Below are positions 49,830-58,079 of a stretch of DNA of 64,000 nt, one piece after another. Source of the DNA: JACDAN01 sp963842235. Lineage in GTDB: Bacteria; Actinomycetota; Thermoleophilia; Gaiellales; Gaiellaceae. The notes beneath the pieces were generated by a model. That model made no database searches. It saw only the letters and a list, made by a program, of their open reading frames with translations, and was not told the DNA's origin. Numbering within the stretch: the stretch's first letter is position 1; each line of letters begins with the position of its first letter. The position numbers were made by a program, and so were the translations under genes. The stretch is from contig CAWJFT010000001.1 in assembly GCA_963842235.1 (NCBI GenBank), positions 1,798,001 through 1,862,000 on the forward strand. The letters are read 5' to 3'.

Positions 49830-51833
49830 CGACTCGAGCTCCTCTTCCGTGAGGAGCTGCACGCCATCGCGCTGGGCCTTCGTCAGCTTCGACGCGCCGG
49901 GCTCCTCACCGACGACAAGCCCGGTCGTCTTCTTGGACACCGAGCTCGTCACGTTCGCGCCGCGCGCCTCGAGCTCCGCCTGCGCCTGCTCGCGCGTCCG
50001 GCGCTCGAGCGTGCCCGTGATCACGTAGGTCTGCCCCGTCAGCGGCCCTTCGGGCGGCCGGTCTTCCTCGCCGGACTCGAAGCTGAGGCCAAGCTGCCGC
50101 AGCTCCTCGACGAGCCGCCTGTTGTCCTCGTCGGAGAACCACTCCACGATCGCCTCGGCGCGCTCGGGACCGATCCCGTCCACCTCGACGACATCCTCCT
50201 GCGCAGCTTCCATCAGCCGGTCGACGGATCCGAAGTGTCGCGCGAGGTTCTGCGCCGTGACCCAGCCCACGTCGGGGATGTTGAGCCCGAACAGGACGCG
50301 CCGAAACGGGATCGACTTCGACGCATGGATCGCATTGATCACGTTGGACGCGCTGCGCTCCTGGAACCCGTCCAGCTCCAGCAGCTGCTCCTTGGTCAAC
50401 CGATAGAGGTCCGGCAGAGACCGCACGAGACCGAGATCCCAAAGGCGGCGGACCAGCTGCTCGCCCACCCCGTCGATGTCCGCCGCCGCCATCACCCAGT
50501 TGTTCAGCGACTCGAGCCCGCGCGAAGGGCAGGCGCGATTCGGGCAGCGATGCATCGCCTCCCCTTCGGGCCTGACGATCTCGGCGCCGCAAAGGGGGCA
50601 ATTTGCAGGCATCTTGAACGGCTTCGTCCCGCGGCGGTGGGCGCCCGCCGGTCCCACGATCTGGGGAATGACGTCACCCGCCCGCTGGACGATCACGTCG
50701 TCGCCCTCGCGGATGTCCTTTCGGTTGATGTCCTCCTCGTTGTGCAGTGTCGCGCGTGAGATCGTCACGCCGCCCACCTCGACCGGCTCGAGTATCGCCC
50801 ACGGATTGAGCGCGCCGGTGCGGCCGACGCGGATCGCGATCTTGTTCAGCCGTGTGGTAGCGGTCATCGGAGCCCACTTGTAGGCGCGCGCCCAGCGCGG
50901 GCGTTCGTGGAGGGCGCCCAGTGTCCGCTGGTGTGCGAACGAGTCCACCTTGATCACGATCCCGTCGATCTCGTAGTCGAGCTCGATCCGTTTCCGTTCC
51001 CACTCGGCGCAGCGCTTAGCGACCTCCTCGATCGTCTCCAGCCGCTCGACATGGGGGTTCGTGCGGAAGCCGTGCTCGCGAAGCCATTCGAGGAGCTCCC
51101 ACTGCGATCCGACGTCGAGGCCCTCGCTGTAGCCCGCGCCGTAGACCCAGATCGCGAGCGGCCGCTCCGCGGTGATCTGAGCGTTCTTCTGACGGAGCGA
51201 TCCAGCCGCGGCGTTCCGCGGGTTCGGCGCCGTCTTCTTCTCCTCGGCCACGAGGCGCTCGTTGAAGGCGGTGAAGCCGGAGAGGGGCATGTAGACCTCC
51301 CCGCGGACCTCGAGCACCGGCGGTGCGTCGTCGCCGCGCACGCGCAGCGGGATCGACGGAATCGTCCGGAGGTTCGGCGTCACTTCCTCTCCCTGGCGGC
51401 CATCGCCTCTTGTAGCTCCACGCGTGAGGACGCCGTTCTCGTACACGAGCGAGATCGCAGAGCCGTCGATCTTGGGCTCGATCACCCAGGCGACGTCCTC
51501 CGGAGGCACGTCCAGACGCTTGCAGACATCCTGGGCCCACTTGTCGACCGCCTCGTCCGTCGTCACCTTCTCGAGCGACCCCATCGGCGAGAGGTGCTCC
51601 ACTTTCGCGAACCGGTCGGAGAGCGGGGCGCCGACGCGCCGGGTCGGAGAGTCGGGCGTCGCGAGCTCCGGATGCTCTTCTTCCAGCGCCTTCAGCTCGT
51701 CGAAGAGGCGGTCGTATTCGGCGTCCGAGACCTCGGGATCGTCGAGGACGTGGTAGCGGTAGTTGTGATGCTCGATCGCCTCGCGGAGCTCCGCAGCCCG
51801 CCCTGCGACACCACTCTTTGCCTTCGTCGCCAT
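49815..51833 (-). CDS. ligA: NAD-dependent DNA ligase
   Basis: 672 residues, standard. Adenylated Lys121 in WVIEPKIDGSAISLVYENG, N-terminal NAD-binding HHNYRYHVLDDPEVSDAEYD, OB fold (VQRAGDVIPQIVGPAGAHRR), a four-Cys zinc finger (CPLCGAE, CPNRACPS), helix-hairpin-helix repeats (EVDGIGPERAEAIVEW) and a C-terminal BRCT domain (PLTGQTYVITGTLERRTREQ). Seals nicks in replication. ATG 51833; the longer upstream frame crosses GC hairpins and lacks homology. Confidence 0.97.
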   Translation of the reverse strand: MATKAKSGVAGRAAELREAIEHHNYRYHVLDDPEVSDAEYDRLFDELKALEEEHPELATPDSPTRRVGAPLSDRFAKVEHLSPMGSLEKVTTDEAVDKWAQDVCKRLDVPPEDVAWVIEPKIDGSAISLVYENGVLTRGATRGDGRQGEEVTPNLRTIPSIPLRVRGDDAPPVLEVRGEVYMPLSGFTAFNERLVAEEKKTAPNPRNAAAGSLRQKNAQITAERPLAIWVYGAGYSEGLDVGSQWELLEWLREHGFRTNPHVERLETIEEVAKRCAEWERKRIELDYEIDGIVIKVDSFAHQRTLGALHERPRWARAYKWAPMTATTRLNKIAIRVGRTGALNPWAILEPVEVGGVTISRATLHNEEDINRKDIREGDDVIVQRAGDVIPQIVGPAGAHRRGTKPFKMPANCPLCGAEIVRPEGEAMHRCPNRACPSRGLESLNNWVMAAADIDGVGEQLVRRLWDLGLVRSLPDLYRLTKEQLLELDGFQERSASNVINAIHASKSIPFRRVLFGLNIPDVGWVTAQNLARHFGSVDRLMEAAQEDVVEVDGIGPERAEAIVEWFSDEDNRRLVEELRQLGLSFESGEEDRPPEGPLTGQTYVITGTLERRTREQAQAELEARGANVTSSVSKKTTGLVVGEEPGASKLTKAQRDGVQLLTEEELESLLSG

Positions 51834-52131
51834 CGCCGGTCGATCGTACCGACGGATCGCGGGGGAACCCCTGGTTCCCCCACGGACCCCCTCCTTTCCC
51901 GCGGCGTTGCCTGATCCACAGTGGACGGAGCCGGCTTTTCGGTCGCTGCTCCTTGCGTTCTTGGCGTTTTTTGAGCCTCCCGCGCGGCAAAGCCGCGCTC
52001 CGGCGGCAAATCTTGTCGCTTCCCAGCGATGGGGGATTCCGCGGGTCCGTGTCGAAGCACCGGTTGGCGGGCGGACGATCCTCTCCCCCCGCCCACCGGC
52101 CCGGGCGGCCGGCTGCAAGCCGTCCGGGCCT
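51834..52131. other. 298-bp intergenic region of hairpins between truA and ligA
   Basis: No gene seen. Hairpins: GGGGGAACC/GGTTCCCCC (51861-51881); GCGCGGC-AAA-GCCGCGC (51982-51998), another GGCAAAGCC apex; and GGCCCGGGCGGC paired with GCCGTCCGGGCC (52098-52130), which starts one base after the truA stop and has a G-U only on the plus strand. They probably process or end the truA mRNA. The ligA promoter should lie near 51840-51900. Confidence 0.65.
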
Positions 52132-52851
52132 TCAGTAGTGGACGCGTTCCAGGTACAGGCCCCACGGTGGGGCGGTCGTGCCGGCGTCTGCTCTTGCTCC
52201 AGGGGCAGAGATCAGCTCTGCGATTCGATACGGCGGCAGCTCGAGCATCGTCCCGACCAGCGTCCGGACCATGTGGCGAAGGAAGCTGTCTGCCGTGATT
52301 TCGAGCTCTAGGACATCGTCTCGGTCGAGCCAGCGCGCTTCGATCACGTTGCGGACGAACACCTCATGCCGGGTCTCAGTCGGCGTGAACGCGCGGAAGT
52401 CATGTTCGCCGAGCAGCAGTGCTGCCGCTTCGTCGAGCGCGTCGCGATCGATTGGACGGTGATACCACCAGGACCGTCGGGCCTCGAACGGCGAGGGTGC
52501 GCGTCGGCAGAAGAGTCGATAGCGGTAGCTGCGGGCCCTGGCCGAGTGCCGGGCGTGGAAGTCAGTGGCCGCTTCCTCGGCGGCGACCACCGAGACGTCG
52601 TCCGGCAGTGTCGCGTTCAGCGCCTCGGCGGCGCGCCCGATGGGCGGGCCTCCTGCCGCTTCGACGCTAACGACCTGTCCGAGGGCGTGGACGCCGGTGT
52701 CTGTGCGCCCGGCCACCACGAGACGGTCCCAGTGTCCGTAGACGGCATCGAGTGCTGTGCGGACCTCGCCTTCGACCGTGCGCTGCCCCGGCTGCGCGGC
52801 CCAGCCGCGGAACCCCGTGCCGTCGTACTCGAGTGTCAGCTTGAGCCGCAA
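52132..52851 (-). CDS. truA: tRNA pseudouridine synthase A
   Basis: Converts U38-U40 in the anticodon stem of tRNAs to pseudouridine. 239 residues. LEYDGTGFRGWAAQPGQRTV at the N terminus, catalytic Asp51 in VAGRTDTGVHALGQVV, HARHSARARSYRYRLF, and ITADSFLRHMVRTLVGTMLE. Lies downstream of the alpha ribosomal operon, a position shared by many bacteria, although a rightward gene interrupts it here. Confidence 0.96.
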   Translation of the reverse strand: MRLKLTLEYDGTGFRGWAAQPGQRTVEGEVRTALDAVYGHWDRLVVAGRTDTGVHALGQVVSVEAAGGPPIGRAAEALNATLPDDVSVVAAEEAATDFHARHSARARSYRYRLFCRRAPSPFEARRSWWYHRPIDRDALDEAAALLLGEHDFRAFTPTETRHEVFVRNVIEARWLDRDDVLELEITADSFLRHMVRTLVGTMLELPPYRIAELISAPGARADAGTTAPPWGLYLERVHY

Positions 52852-52871
52852 CGCCTGCGTATCATCGCCAC

Positions 52872-53501
52872 GTGGCCGAAGAAGATTGGCGCCTCGAGGT
52901 CGAGCTCGACGACGAGGAGCAGGGCTACTCCCTCACGGAGCGCCTACGCGCGTCAGATCTCGACGACGAGGCCCGGGAGCGGCTCGGCGAGCGCGTCGTC
53001 GTCTCGCGCGACGGCTCAAGGCTCTTCCTCTACGCCTCGAGCGAGTCACAACTCCGAGAGGCGGAGCGGGTTATCCGCGACCTCGTCGCGCGCGACGATC
53101 TGAGCGCGGAGATCTCGACGACTCGCTGGCACCCGGTCGAGCAGACGTGGCGGGATGCCTCGATCCCGCTGCCGACGACGCCCGAGTCGATCGAGGAGGA
53201 GCGGACAAGCCGTGAGGCGGCGGAGCATGAGGACGCCGAGCGGACCGGCTCGTGGCGCTCGCACGTGCGGGTGGAGCTGCCGCATCGTGGCGACGCTGTC
53301 GACCTTGCCGCCACGCTCGACGCCGAAGGGCAGAAGGTCCACCGCCGCTGGCGTTACGTCACCATCGACCTCGCGTCAGAGGACGCGGCACGAGAACTCG
53401 CCGACCGGCTTGCAGACAGCCTGCCCGAGGGCAGCGAACTCACGGTCGAGACGAAGCCGCCCGACCCCGTCTTCGTGTTCCTGGAGTCCCGAGGGGTCTA
53501 G
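52872..53501 (+). CDS. Hypothetical protein with two tandem alpha/beta halves
   Basis: 209 residues from GTG 52872. Two halves each have a strand-helix-strand-helix look: residues 1-90 (RLEVELDDEEQGYSLTERLR, SSESQLREAERVIRDLV) and about 130-209 (VRVELPHRGDAVDLAATLDA, RWRYVTIDLASEDAARELAD). The second looks like a repeat of the first, as in duplicated RNA-binding or ACT-like folds. Not recognised by name. It sits opposite the ribosomal operon, divergent from truA and convergent with rplQ (7 bases apart). Confidence 0.65.
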   Translation: MAEEDWRLEVELDDEEQGYSLTERLRASDLDDEARERLGERVVVSRDGSRLFLYASSESQLREAERVIRDLVARDDLSAEISTTRWHPVEQTWRDASIPLPTTPESIEEERTSREAAEHEDAERTGSWRSHVRVELPHRGDAVDLAATLDAEGQKVHRRWRYVTIDLASEDAARELADRLADSLPEGSELTVETKPPDPVFVFLESRGV

Positions 53502-53508
53502 CCCGGGT

Positions 53509-53928
53509 CTAGCCCGGCGCGACTTCGGCCGGCTCCTCGACCCGCTGGGGCCGCACGACAGGCGCCGGCGGCACGTAGTCGACGAGCTCGAGGTACGCCA
53601 TGTCGGCACCGTCACCCGGGCGAGGGCCGATCTTGACGATTCGCAGGTAGCCGCCGTTTCGCTCCGCGAACCGAGGAGCGACGTCCGCGAAGAGCCTGTG
53701 GACCACCTCCTGCGAGCGCAGGTAGGCAAGCGCCTGACGCCGCGCGGCGAGGTCGCCCCGCCGGCCGAGCGTGATCATCTTCTCGGCGATCGGCCGGACG
53801 GCCTTGGCCTTCGCCTCGGTCGTCTTGATCCTGCCGTGCTCGATCAGCGACCCGGCGAGGTTGGCGTAGAGCGCCTTCCGGTGCGCCGAGTCGCGGCCGA
53901 GCTTCTTCCCCGAGCGATGGTGGCGCAC
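53509..53928 (-). CDS. rplQ: 50S ribosomal protein L17
   Basis: 139 residues. MRHHRSGKKLGRDSAHRKAL and YANLAGSLIEHGRIKTTEAK are diagnostic. Lines the peptide exit tunnel. Last gene of the alpha operon. GTG 53928 is preferred because the 164-bp element ends one base before it and supplies GGGG as a weak ribosome site; the frame upstream is element sequence. A C-terminal tail (VVRPQRVEEPAEVAPG) is extra. Confidence 0.96.
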   Translation of the reverse strand: MRHHRSGKKLGRDSAHRKALYANLAGSLIEHGRIKTTEAKAKAVRPIAEKMITLGRRGDLAARRQALAYLRSQEVVHRLFADVAPRFAERNGGYLRIVKIGPRPGDGADMAYLELVDYVPPAPVVRPQRVEEPAEVAPG

Positions 53929-53929
53929 T

Positions 53930-54093
53930 AGTGCCCCGTCCAGTAATGCCGCCGGAATTCTGGGTCGCGAGCACCAAGCCAGAGTTCGCACTCCGACGAG
54001 CCAAGGTCTGTAGACCTTGGTGAGGAGGAGGGTGGGCTCTGGCGCCGCGTGATCGCGGGCCAGAAGCCGGCATGCATTGCTGGGCGGGGCACT
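53930..54093. repeat. 164-bp stop-to-start structured element, copy 2 (rpoA/rplQ)
   Basis: Termini AGTGCCCCG and CGGGGCACT. Stems: 53958-53970 with 54053-54065, 53978-53984 with 54037-54043 (GCCAGAG/CTCTGGC), and hairpin CCAAGGTC/GACCTTGG at 54001-54020. Begins one base from the rplQ GTG, ends six bases from the rpoA TAG. About 95% identical to copy 3 (62281-62444). Confidence 0.92.
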
Positions 54094-54099
54094 TGCTCC

Positions 54100-55071
54100 C
54101 TAGTCCTCTCCCCGCAGGTTGAGGCCGTGCGTCGCGAGCGTCTCCTTGACCTCTTCGATCGACTTCTTGCCGAAGTTCGGGATCGCTGCGAGCTCGCCCT
54201 CGGTCTTCGTCACGAGGTCGCCGATCGTCTCGATCCCCACGCGCTTCAGACAGTTGTACGAGCGGACGCCGAGCTCCAGCTCCTCGATCGGGAAGTTCTC
54301 CATCCCGTGCGCGAGCGGCGCCTCGGCAGCTGCCTCGTGGGCCGCCGCGGCCTCGCCGAAGCCCTCGATCTTCTCGATGTCCGTGAAGATCGCGAGCTGG
54401 CGGATGAGGATCTCCGCGGCCTCGCCGATCGCTTCACGCGGATCGACCGAGCCATCGGTCGTGACGTCGAGCGTCAGCTTGTCGTAGTCCGTCCGCTGGC
54501 CAACGCGGGCGGCCTCGACGTCGTAGGAGACCCGGCGAACCGGCGAGAACAGCGAGTCGATCGGGATGACGCCGATCGTGTGCTCAGGGCCGCGGTTGAG
54601 CTCCGCGGGCACGTAGCCGCGCCCACGCCCGATCGTCATGGTCATCTCGAGCTTGCCCTTGTCCGACAGGTTCGCGATCACGAGATCCGGGTTGAGGATC
54701 TCGAGCTCGGCCGGCGCCTCGATGTCGGCGCCGGTGACGGGGCCGGGGCCCCGCTTCATCAGGCGCACCTCGATCTCCGGCGACTCACCGTGAAGTCTCG
54801 CCACGAGGTTCTTGAGCGACGAGATGATGTCGACGACGTCCTCACGGACGCCGTCCAGCGTCGTGAACTCGTGCGCGACACCCTCGATCTTGACCGAGGT
54901 GACGGCGGCGCCCTCCAGCGAGGAGAGCAGCACGCGACGCAGCGAGTTGCCGAAGGTGTGGCCGAAGCCGCGGTCGAGCGGCTCGATCACGAAGACCCCC
55001 CGGCGCTCGTCCACTTCCTCGTGGACGATCCGCGGGATCTGGAATTCCATCAAGCTGGTCCTGGTTGCCAA
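54100..55071 (-). CDS. rpoA: DNA-directed RNA polymerase subunit alpha
   Basis: 323 residues. The N-terminal dimer domain shows RGFGHTFGNSLRRVLLSSLE and GRGYVPAELN; the C-terminal alphaCTD shows SYNCLKRVGIETIGDLVTKT and LPNFGKKSIEEV-like residues that bind UP elements and activators. The linker (GEAAAAHEAAAEAP) is Ala-rich. Sits between rpsD and rplQ as usual. TAG stop. A standard polymerase subunit. Confidence 0.97.
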   Translation of the reverse strand: MATRTSLMEFQIPRIVHEEVDERRGVFVIEPLDRGFGHTFGNSLRRVLLSSLEGAAVTSVKIEGVAHEFTTLDGVREDVVDIISSLKNLVARLHGESPEIEVRLMKRGPGPVTGADIEAPAELEILNPDLVIANLSDKGKLEMTMTIGRGRGYVPAELNRGPEHTIGVIPIDSLFSPVRRVSYDVEAARVGQRTDYDKLTLDVTTDGSVDPREAIGEAAEILIRQLAIFTDIEKIEGFGEAAAAHEAAAEAPLAHGMENFPIEELELGVRSYNCLKRVGIETIGDLVTKTEGELAAIPNFGKKSIEEVKETLATHGLNLRGED

Positions 55072-55091
55072 AACGCTCCTTCCGTACGTTC

Positions 55092-55712
55092 TTACTTCGA
55101 GTAAAGCTCGACGATCAACTGCTCCTGGACGGGCGTGTCGATCTCCTCACGCTCGGGCCACTTGAGCACCTTCCCCGTCAGGCTCTCGTGGTCGGCCTGC
55201 AGCCAGGGGGCGACCGAGGCCGTGAGATCTGTGGCGTCGCGAATCACCGGCTCGGCGGGGCTTCCCGGCGCCATCGTGACGATGTCGTCCGGTTTCACCT
55301 GGTAGCTCGGGATGTTCACGCGGCGGCCGTTCACGTGGAAGTGCCCGTGGCGCACGAGCTGCCGAGCCTGTGCACGCGAGGCGGCGAAGCCGAGGCGGTA
55401 GACCACGTTGTCCAGCCGCGCCTCGAGCAGGCGCAGCAGATTCTCGCCCGTGATGCCGGAGCCGCGCGCCGCCTTGGTGTAGTACGTGCGGAACTGCTTC
55501 TCGAGCAGCCCGTAGTACCGACGCGCCTTCTGCTTCTCGCGTAGCTGCAGCAGGTACTCCGACTGCTTGATCCGCCCGCGGCCGTGCTCGCCCGGCGGAT
55601 AGCTGCGGCGCTCGACCGAGCATTTCTCGGTCAGGCACCGCTCGCCCTTCAGGAAGAGCTTCATGCCTTCACGGCGGCAGAAGCGGCACTTGGGGCCGAG
55701 CGCGCGGGCCAC
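55092..55712 (-). CDS. rpsD: 30S ribosomal protein S4
   Basis: 206 residues, first to bind 16S rRNA. Zinc-bearing N terminus with four Cys (CRFC and CLTEKC), then RRYYGLLEKQFRTYYTKAAR and the S4 RNA-binding domain RLGFAASRAQARQLVRHGHF with VNIPSYQVKPDDIV. GTG 55712 shares a base with the rpsK stop (TAGTG), so the two are coupled; the upstream frame only runs inside rpsK. Confidence 0.97.
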   Translation of the reverse strand: MARALGPKCRFCRREGMKLFLKGERCLTEKCSVERRSYPPGEHGRGRIKQSEYLLQLREKQKARRYYGLLEKQFRTYYTKAARGSGITGENLLRLLEARLDNVVYRLGFAASRAQARQLVRHGHFHVNGRRVNIPSYQVKPDDIVTMAPGSPAEPVIRDATDLTASVAPWLQADHESLTGKVLKWPEREEIDTPVQEQLIVELYSK

Positions 55713-56116
55713 TAGACACGCCTCCGCTTCTTCTGCCGGACGCCGTTGTGCGCCTGCGGCGTGACGTCCTTGACGCCGAGGATCTCCAGGCCGGCGGCCT
55801 GGAGCGAGCGAATCGCCGTCTCGCGGCCCGAGCCGGGCCCCTTGACGAAGACCTCGACCTTCTGGAGGCCGTGCTCCATTCCCTTGCGTGCGCAGGCGTC
55901 GGCCGTGACCTGCGCGGCGAACGGCGTCGACTTCCGCGAGCCCTTGAAGCCGGCCGAGCCGGCCGACTCCCACACGATCACCGCTCCGTCCTTGTCCGTG
56001 AGCGTGACGATCGTGTTGTTGAACGACGTCTTGATGTGCGCCTGACCGACGGCGATGTTCTTCTTGACCCGGCGGCGCGTCCGGCCCCGGGTCGCTTGTC
56101 TGCGCGGAGGAGCCAT
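55712..56116 (-). CDS. rpsK: 30S ribosomal protein S11
   Basis: 134 residues: VGQAHIKTSFNNTIVTLTDK, WESAGSAGFKGSRKSTPFAA, and GPGSGRETAIRSLQAAGLEI with the C-terminal PQAHNGVRQKKRRRV. Lines the mRNA platform. Coupled to rpsM by TAATG. Confidence 0.98.
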   Translation of the reverse strand: MAPPRRQATRGRTRRRVKKNIAVGQAHIKTSFNNTIVTLTDKDGAVIVWESAGSAGFKGSRKSTPFAAQVTADACARKGMEHGLQKVEVFVKGPGSGRETAIRSLQAAGLEILGVKDVTPQAHNGVRQKKRRRV

Positions 56117-56499
56117 TAGGTCTTGGTCGCCGCCCTCTTGCCGCGGCCGACCGTCTTCTTCGGACCCTTCCGAGTGCGCGCGTTCGTCTTCGTCCGCTGG
56201 CCGTTCACGGGCAGGCTGCGCCGGTGCCGCAGCCCGCGGTATGCGCCGATCTCGGAGAGGCGCTTCACCGCCTGGGTGCGCTCGCGGCGCAGGTCACCCT
56301 CGACCTGCAAGTTCGCGTCGATGTACTCGCGAAGCTTCGTGATCTCGGGATCGGTGAGGTCGCGGATCTTCTCGGACGGCGAGAGGCCGGTCCCCTCGCA
56401 CACCTTCAAGGCCGTCGAGCGGCCGATGCCGAAGATGTACGTGAGCCCGATCTCGAGGCTCTTGTCACGCGGAAGGTTGACGCCGGCGATTCGTGCCAA
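56116..56499 (-). CDS. rpsM: 30S ribosomal protein S13
   Basis: 127 residues: ARIAGVNLPRDKSLEIGLTY, FGIGRSTALKVCEGTGLSPS, and GLRHRRSLPVNGQRTKTNAR before the Lys/Arg tail. Contacts the P-site tRNA and L5. Lies nine bases after rpmJ and overlaps rpsK by one base. Confidence 0.98.
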   Translation of the reverse strand: MARIAGVNLPRDKSLEIGLTYIFGIGRSTALKVCEGTGLSPSEKIRDLTDPEITKLREYIDANLQVEGDLRRERTQAVKRLSEIGAYRGLRHRRSLPVNGQRTKTNARTRKGPKKTVGRGKRAATKT

Positions 56500-56508
56500 A
56501 TTCGCTCC

Positions 56509-56622
56509 TTATCCCTGCCGTTGCTTGTGACGGGGGTTCGTGCAAATGACCATGGTGCGACCGTGCCGCTTGATCACGCGGCACCGCTCACACATGGGCT
56601 TGACTGACGGACGGACTTTCAT
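56509..56622 (-). CDS. rpmJ: 50S ribosomal protein L36
   Basis: 37 residues. MKVRPSVKPMCERCRVIKRH with Cys-x2-Cys, then a further Cys and His, so this is the zinc-binding form. AGGAG lies seven bases upstream. infA is missing from its usual place before it. Confidence 0.97.
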   Translation of the reverse strand: MKVRPSVKPMCERCRVIKRHGRTMVICTNPRHKQRQG

Positions 56623-56723
56623 TGCTCTCCTGGTGCTCCTCACCGAAATTGCGCCCATCTCAGGGCGCAGTTGCTGGAACAAGACGATTCCACAGCACAG
56701 CACGGCTCTGCGCCGCGGGTCGA
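56623..56723 (-). promoter_or_regulatory. map-rpmJ gap with hairpin and possible internal promoter
   Basis: 101 bases where infA would usually sit. On the minus strand a -10-like CATAAT lies about 90 bases before rpmJ, with no good -35. TGCGCCC/GGGCGCA (56650-56669) forms a perfect 7-bp leader hairpin. This may separately start the rpmJ-rplQ half of the cluster. Confidence 0.4.
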
Positions 56724-57503
56724 TTATGGTAGCAAAGGCGCTTGAACAGGCGCCGCCGTGAGAATCCGCGGCCCTTCCTCCGTCACGGCGACCGTGTGCT
56801 CGAAATGGGCCGAAAGGGAGCCGTCCGCGGTAGCGATCGTCCACTGATCCGGCCCCAGGACGATCTCGTGTCCCCCGGCGGTGATCATCGGCTCGATCGC
56901 GAGGGTCATTCCGGGCGCGAGCGTGGGCCCTCGCCCGGGCTCGCCGAAGTTTGGGATCTGCGGGTCCTCATGCATGTCACGGCCGACGCCGTGGCCGACC
57001 AGGCTCCGCACGACGGAGAATCCCGCTTCCTCGGTCACACGCTGAACCGCGTGCGAGATGTCGCTGAGGCGCCCACCCGCCTGGCATTGCTCGATCCCGG
57101 CATGCAGTGCCGCCTCGCCGACCTCGAGCAGCTGCTCGGCCACTGAATCGACCTCCCCGATCGGGAACGTGTAGGCAGAGTCTGCGACGAAGCCGTCGAG
57201 CGTGACCCCGACGTCGACCGAGAGGACGTCGCCCGAAGCGAGCGCGTAACTACCCGGGATTCCGTGGACGACGATCTCGTTCGGCGAAGTACAGATGGAA
57301 GCGGGGTACGGATACGGCCCCCGATAGCCCTTGAACGTCGGAACGCCGCCCCGCGAGCGGATGAACTCGTCGGCGATGCGATCGAGCTCCCCCGTCGTCG
57401 TTCCGGGCTGGGCGTGCCTGCCGAGGAGCGCGAGCGTCTCCGCCACGACCTCGCCCGCGCGCGCCATCGCCTCCAGCTCTTCAGCCGACTTGCGGACGAT
57501 CAC
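56724..57503 (-). CDS. map: Methionine aminopeptidase, type I
   Basis: 259 residues. Removes N-terminal Met. Metal ligands: Asp residues in LSVDVGVTLDGFVADSAYTF, His in LVGHGVGRDMHEDPQIPNFG, and Glu in LAIEPMITAGG and HFEHTVAVTEEG. Starts GTG 57503, overlapping adk by four bases. The two adjacent secY and adk confirm the context. Confidence 0.97.
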   Translation of the reverse strand: MIVRKSAEELEAMARAGEVVAETLALLGRHAQPGTTTGELDRIADEFIRSRGGVPTFKGYRGPYPYPASICTSPNEIVVHGIPGSYALASGDVLSVDVGVTLDGFVADSAYTFPIGEVDSVAEQLLEVGEAALHAGIEQCQAGGRLSDISHAVQRVTEEAGFSVVRSLVGHGVGRDMHEDPQIPNFGEPGRGPTLAPGMTLAIEPMITAGGHEIVLGPDQWTIATADGSLSAHFEHTVAVTEEGPRILTAAPVQAPLLP

Positions 57504-58078
57504 GATCTAGCCGCCGCCTGTTCGAGCGCTTGCTGAATCTCCGAAAACACCTCGTTTACCGACCGGTCGGCATGGATGCCGACCAGATTGCCCTGGAGCC
57601 TGTAGTGCTCGACGAGCGGCTCCGTCTGCTCATGGTAGAGGCGGAGGCGCCGGTCGATCACGTGCGGCGCGTCGTCGGTTCGACCTTCGAGCGCAGCGCG
57701 TCGGAGCAGCCGCTCGGTGGCGATGTCGTCAGGCGCCTGGAACTCGAAGACGACGGAGGGTCGCCGCCCGATCTCCTCCAGCATCTCGTCGAGGGCGTTC
57801 GCCTGAGTGGCTGTCCGCGGGAACCCGTCGAGGATGAACCCGTCCTGCGCGTCGGGCTCGCTCAGCCGCTCGCGGATCAGCTCGATCATGAGATCGTCGG
57901 GCACGAGCTGCCCGCTCTCGACGATCGGCTTCACGCGCTTTCCGAGCTCCGAGCCCTGCTCGATCGCGGCGCGGAGCATGTCCCCCGTCGCGATGTGCGG
58001 GATGCCGTACTCGGCCTGGATCCGCTTCGCCTGCGTCCCTTTTCCCGAGCCCTGCGGGCCCAGCAAGATCATGTTCAC
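57500..58078 (-). CDS. adk: Adenylate kinase
   Basis: 192 residues, the short form without a zinc-binding lid. P-loop LLGPQGSGKGTQAKRI, GDMLRAAIEQGSELGKRVK and DGFPRTATQANALDEML bind AMP and ATP; the lid region is RTDDAPHVIDRRLRLYHEQT. Balances ATP, ADP and AMP. Starts two bases after the secY stop. Confidence 0.97.
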   Translation of the reverse strand: MNMILLGPQGSGKGTQAKRIQAEYGIPHIATGDMLRAAIEQGSELGKRVKPIVESGQLVPDDLMIELIRERLSEPDAQDGFILDGFPRTATQANALDEMLEEIGRRPSVVFEFQAPDDIATERLLRRAALEGRTDDAPHVIDRRLRLYHEQTEPLVEHYRLQGNLVGIHADRSVNEVFSEIQQALEQAAARS

Positions 58079-58079
58079 G

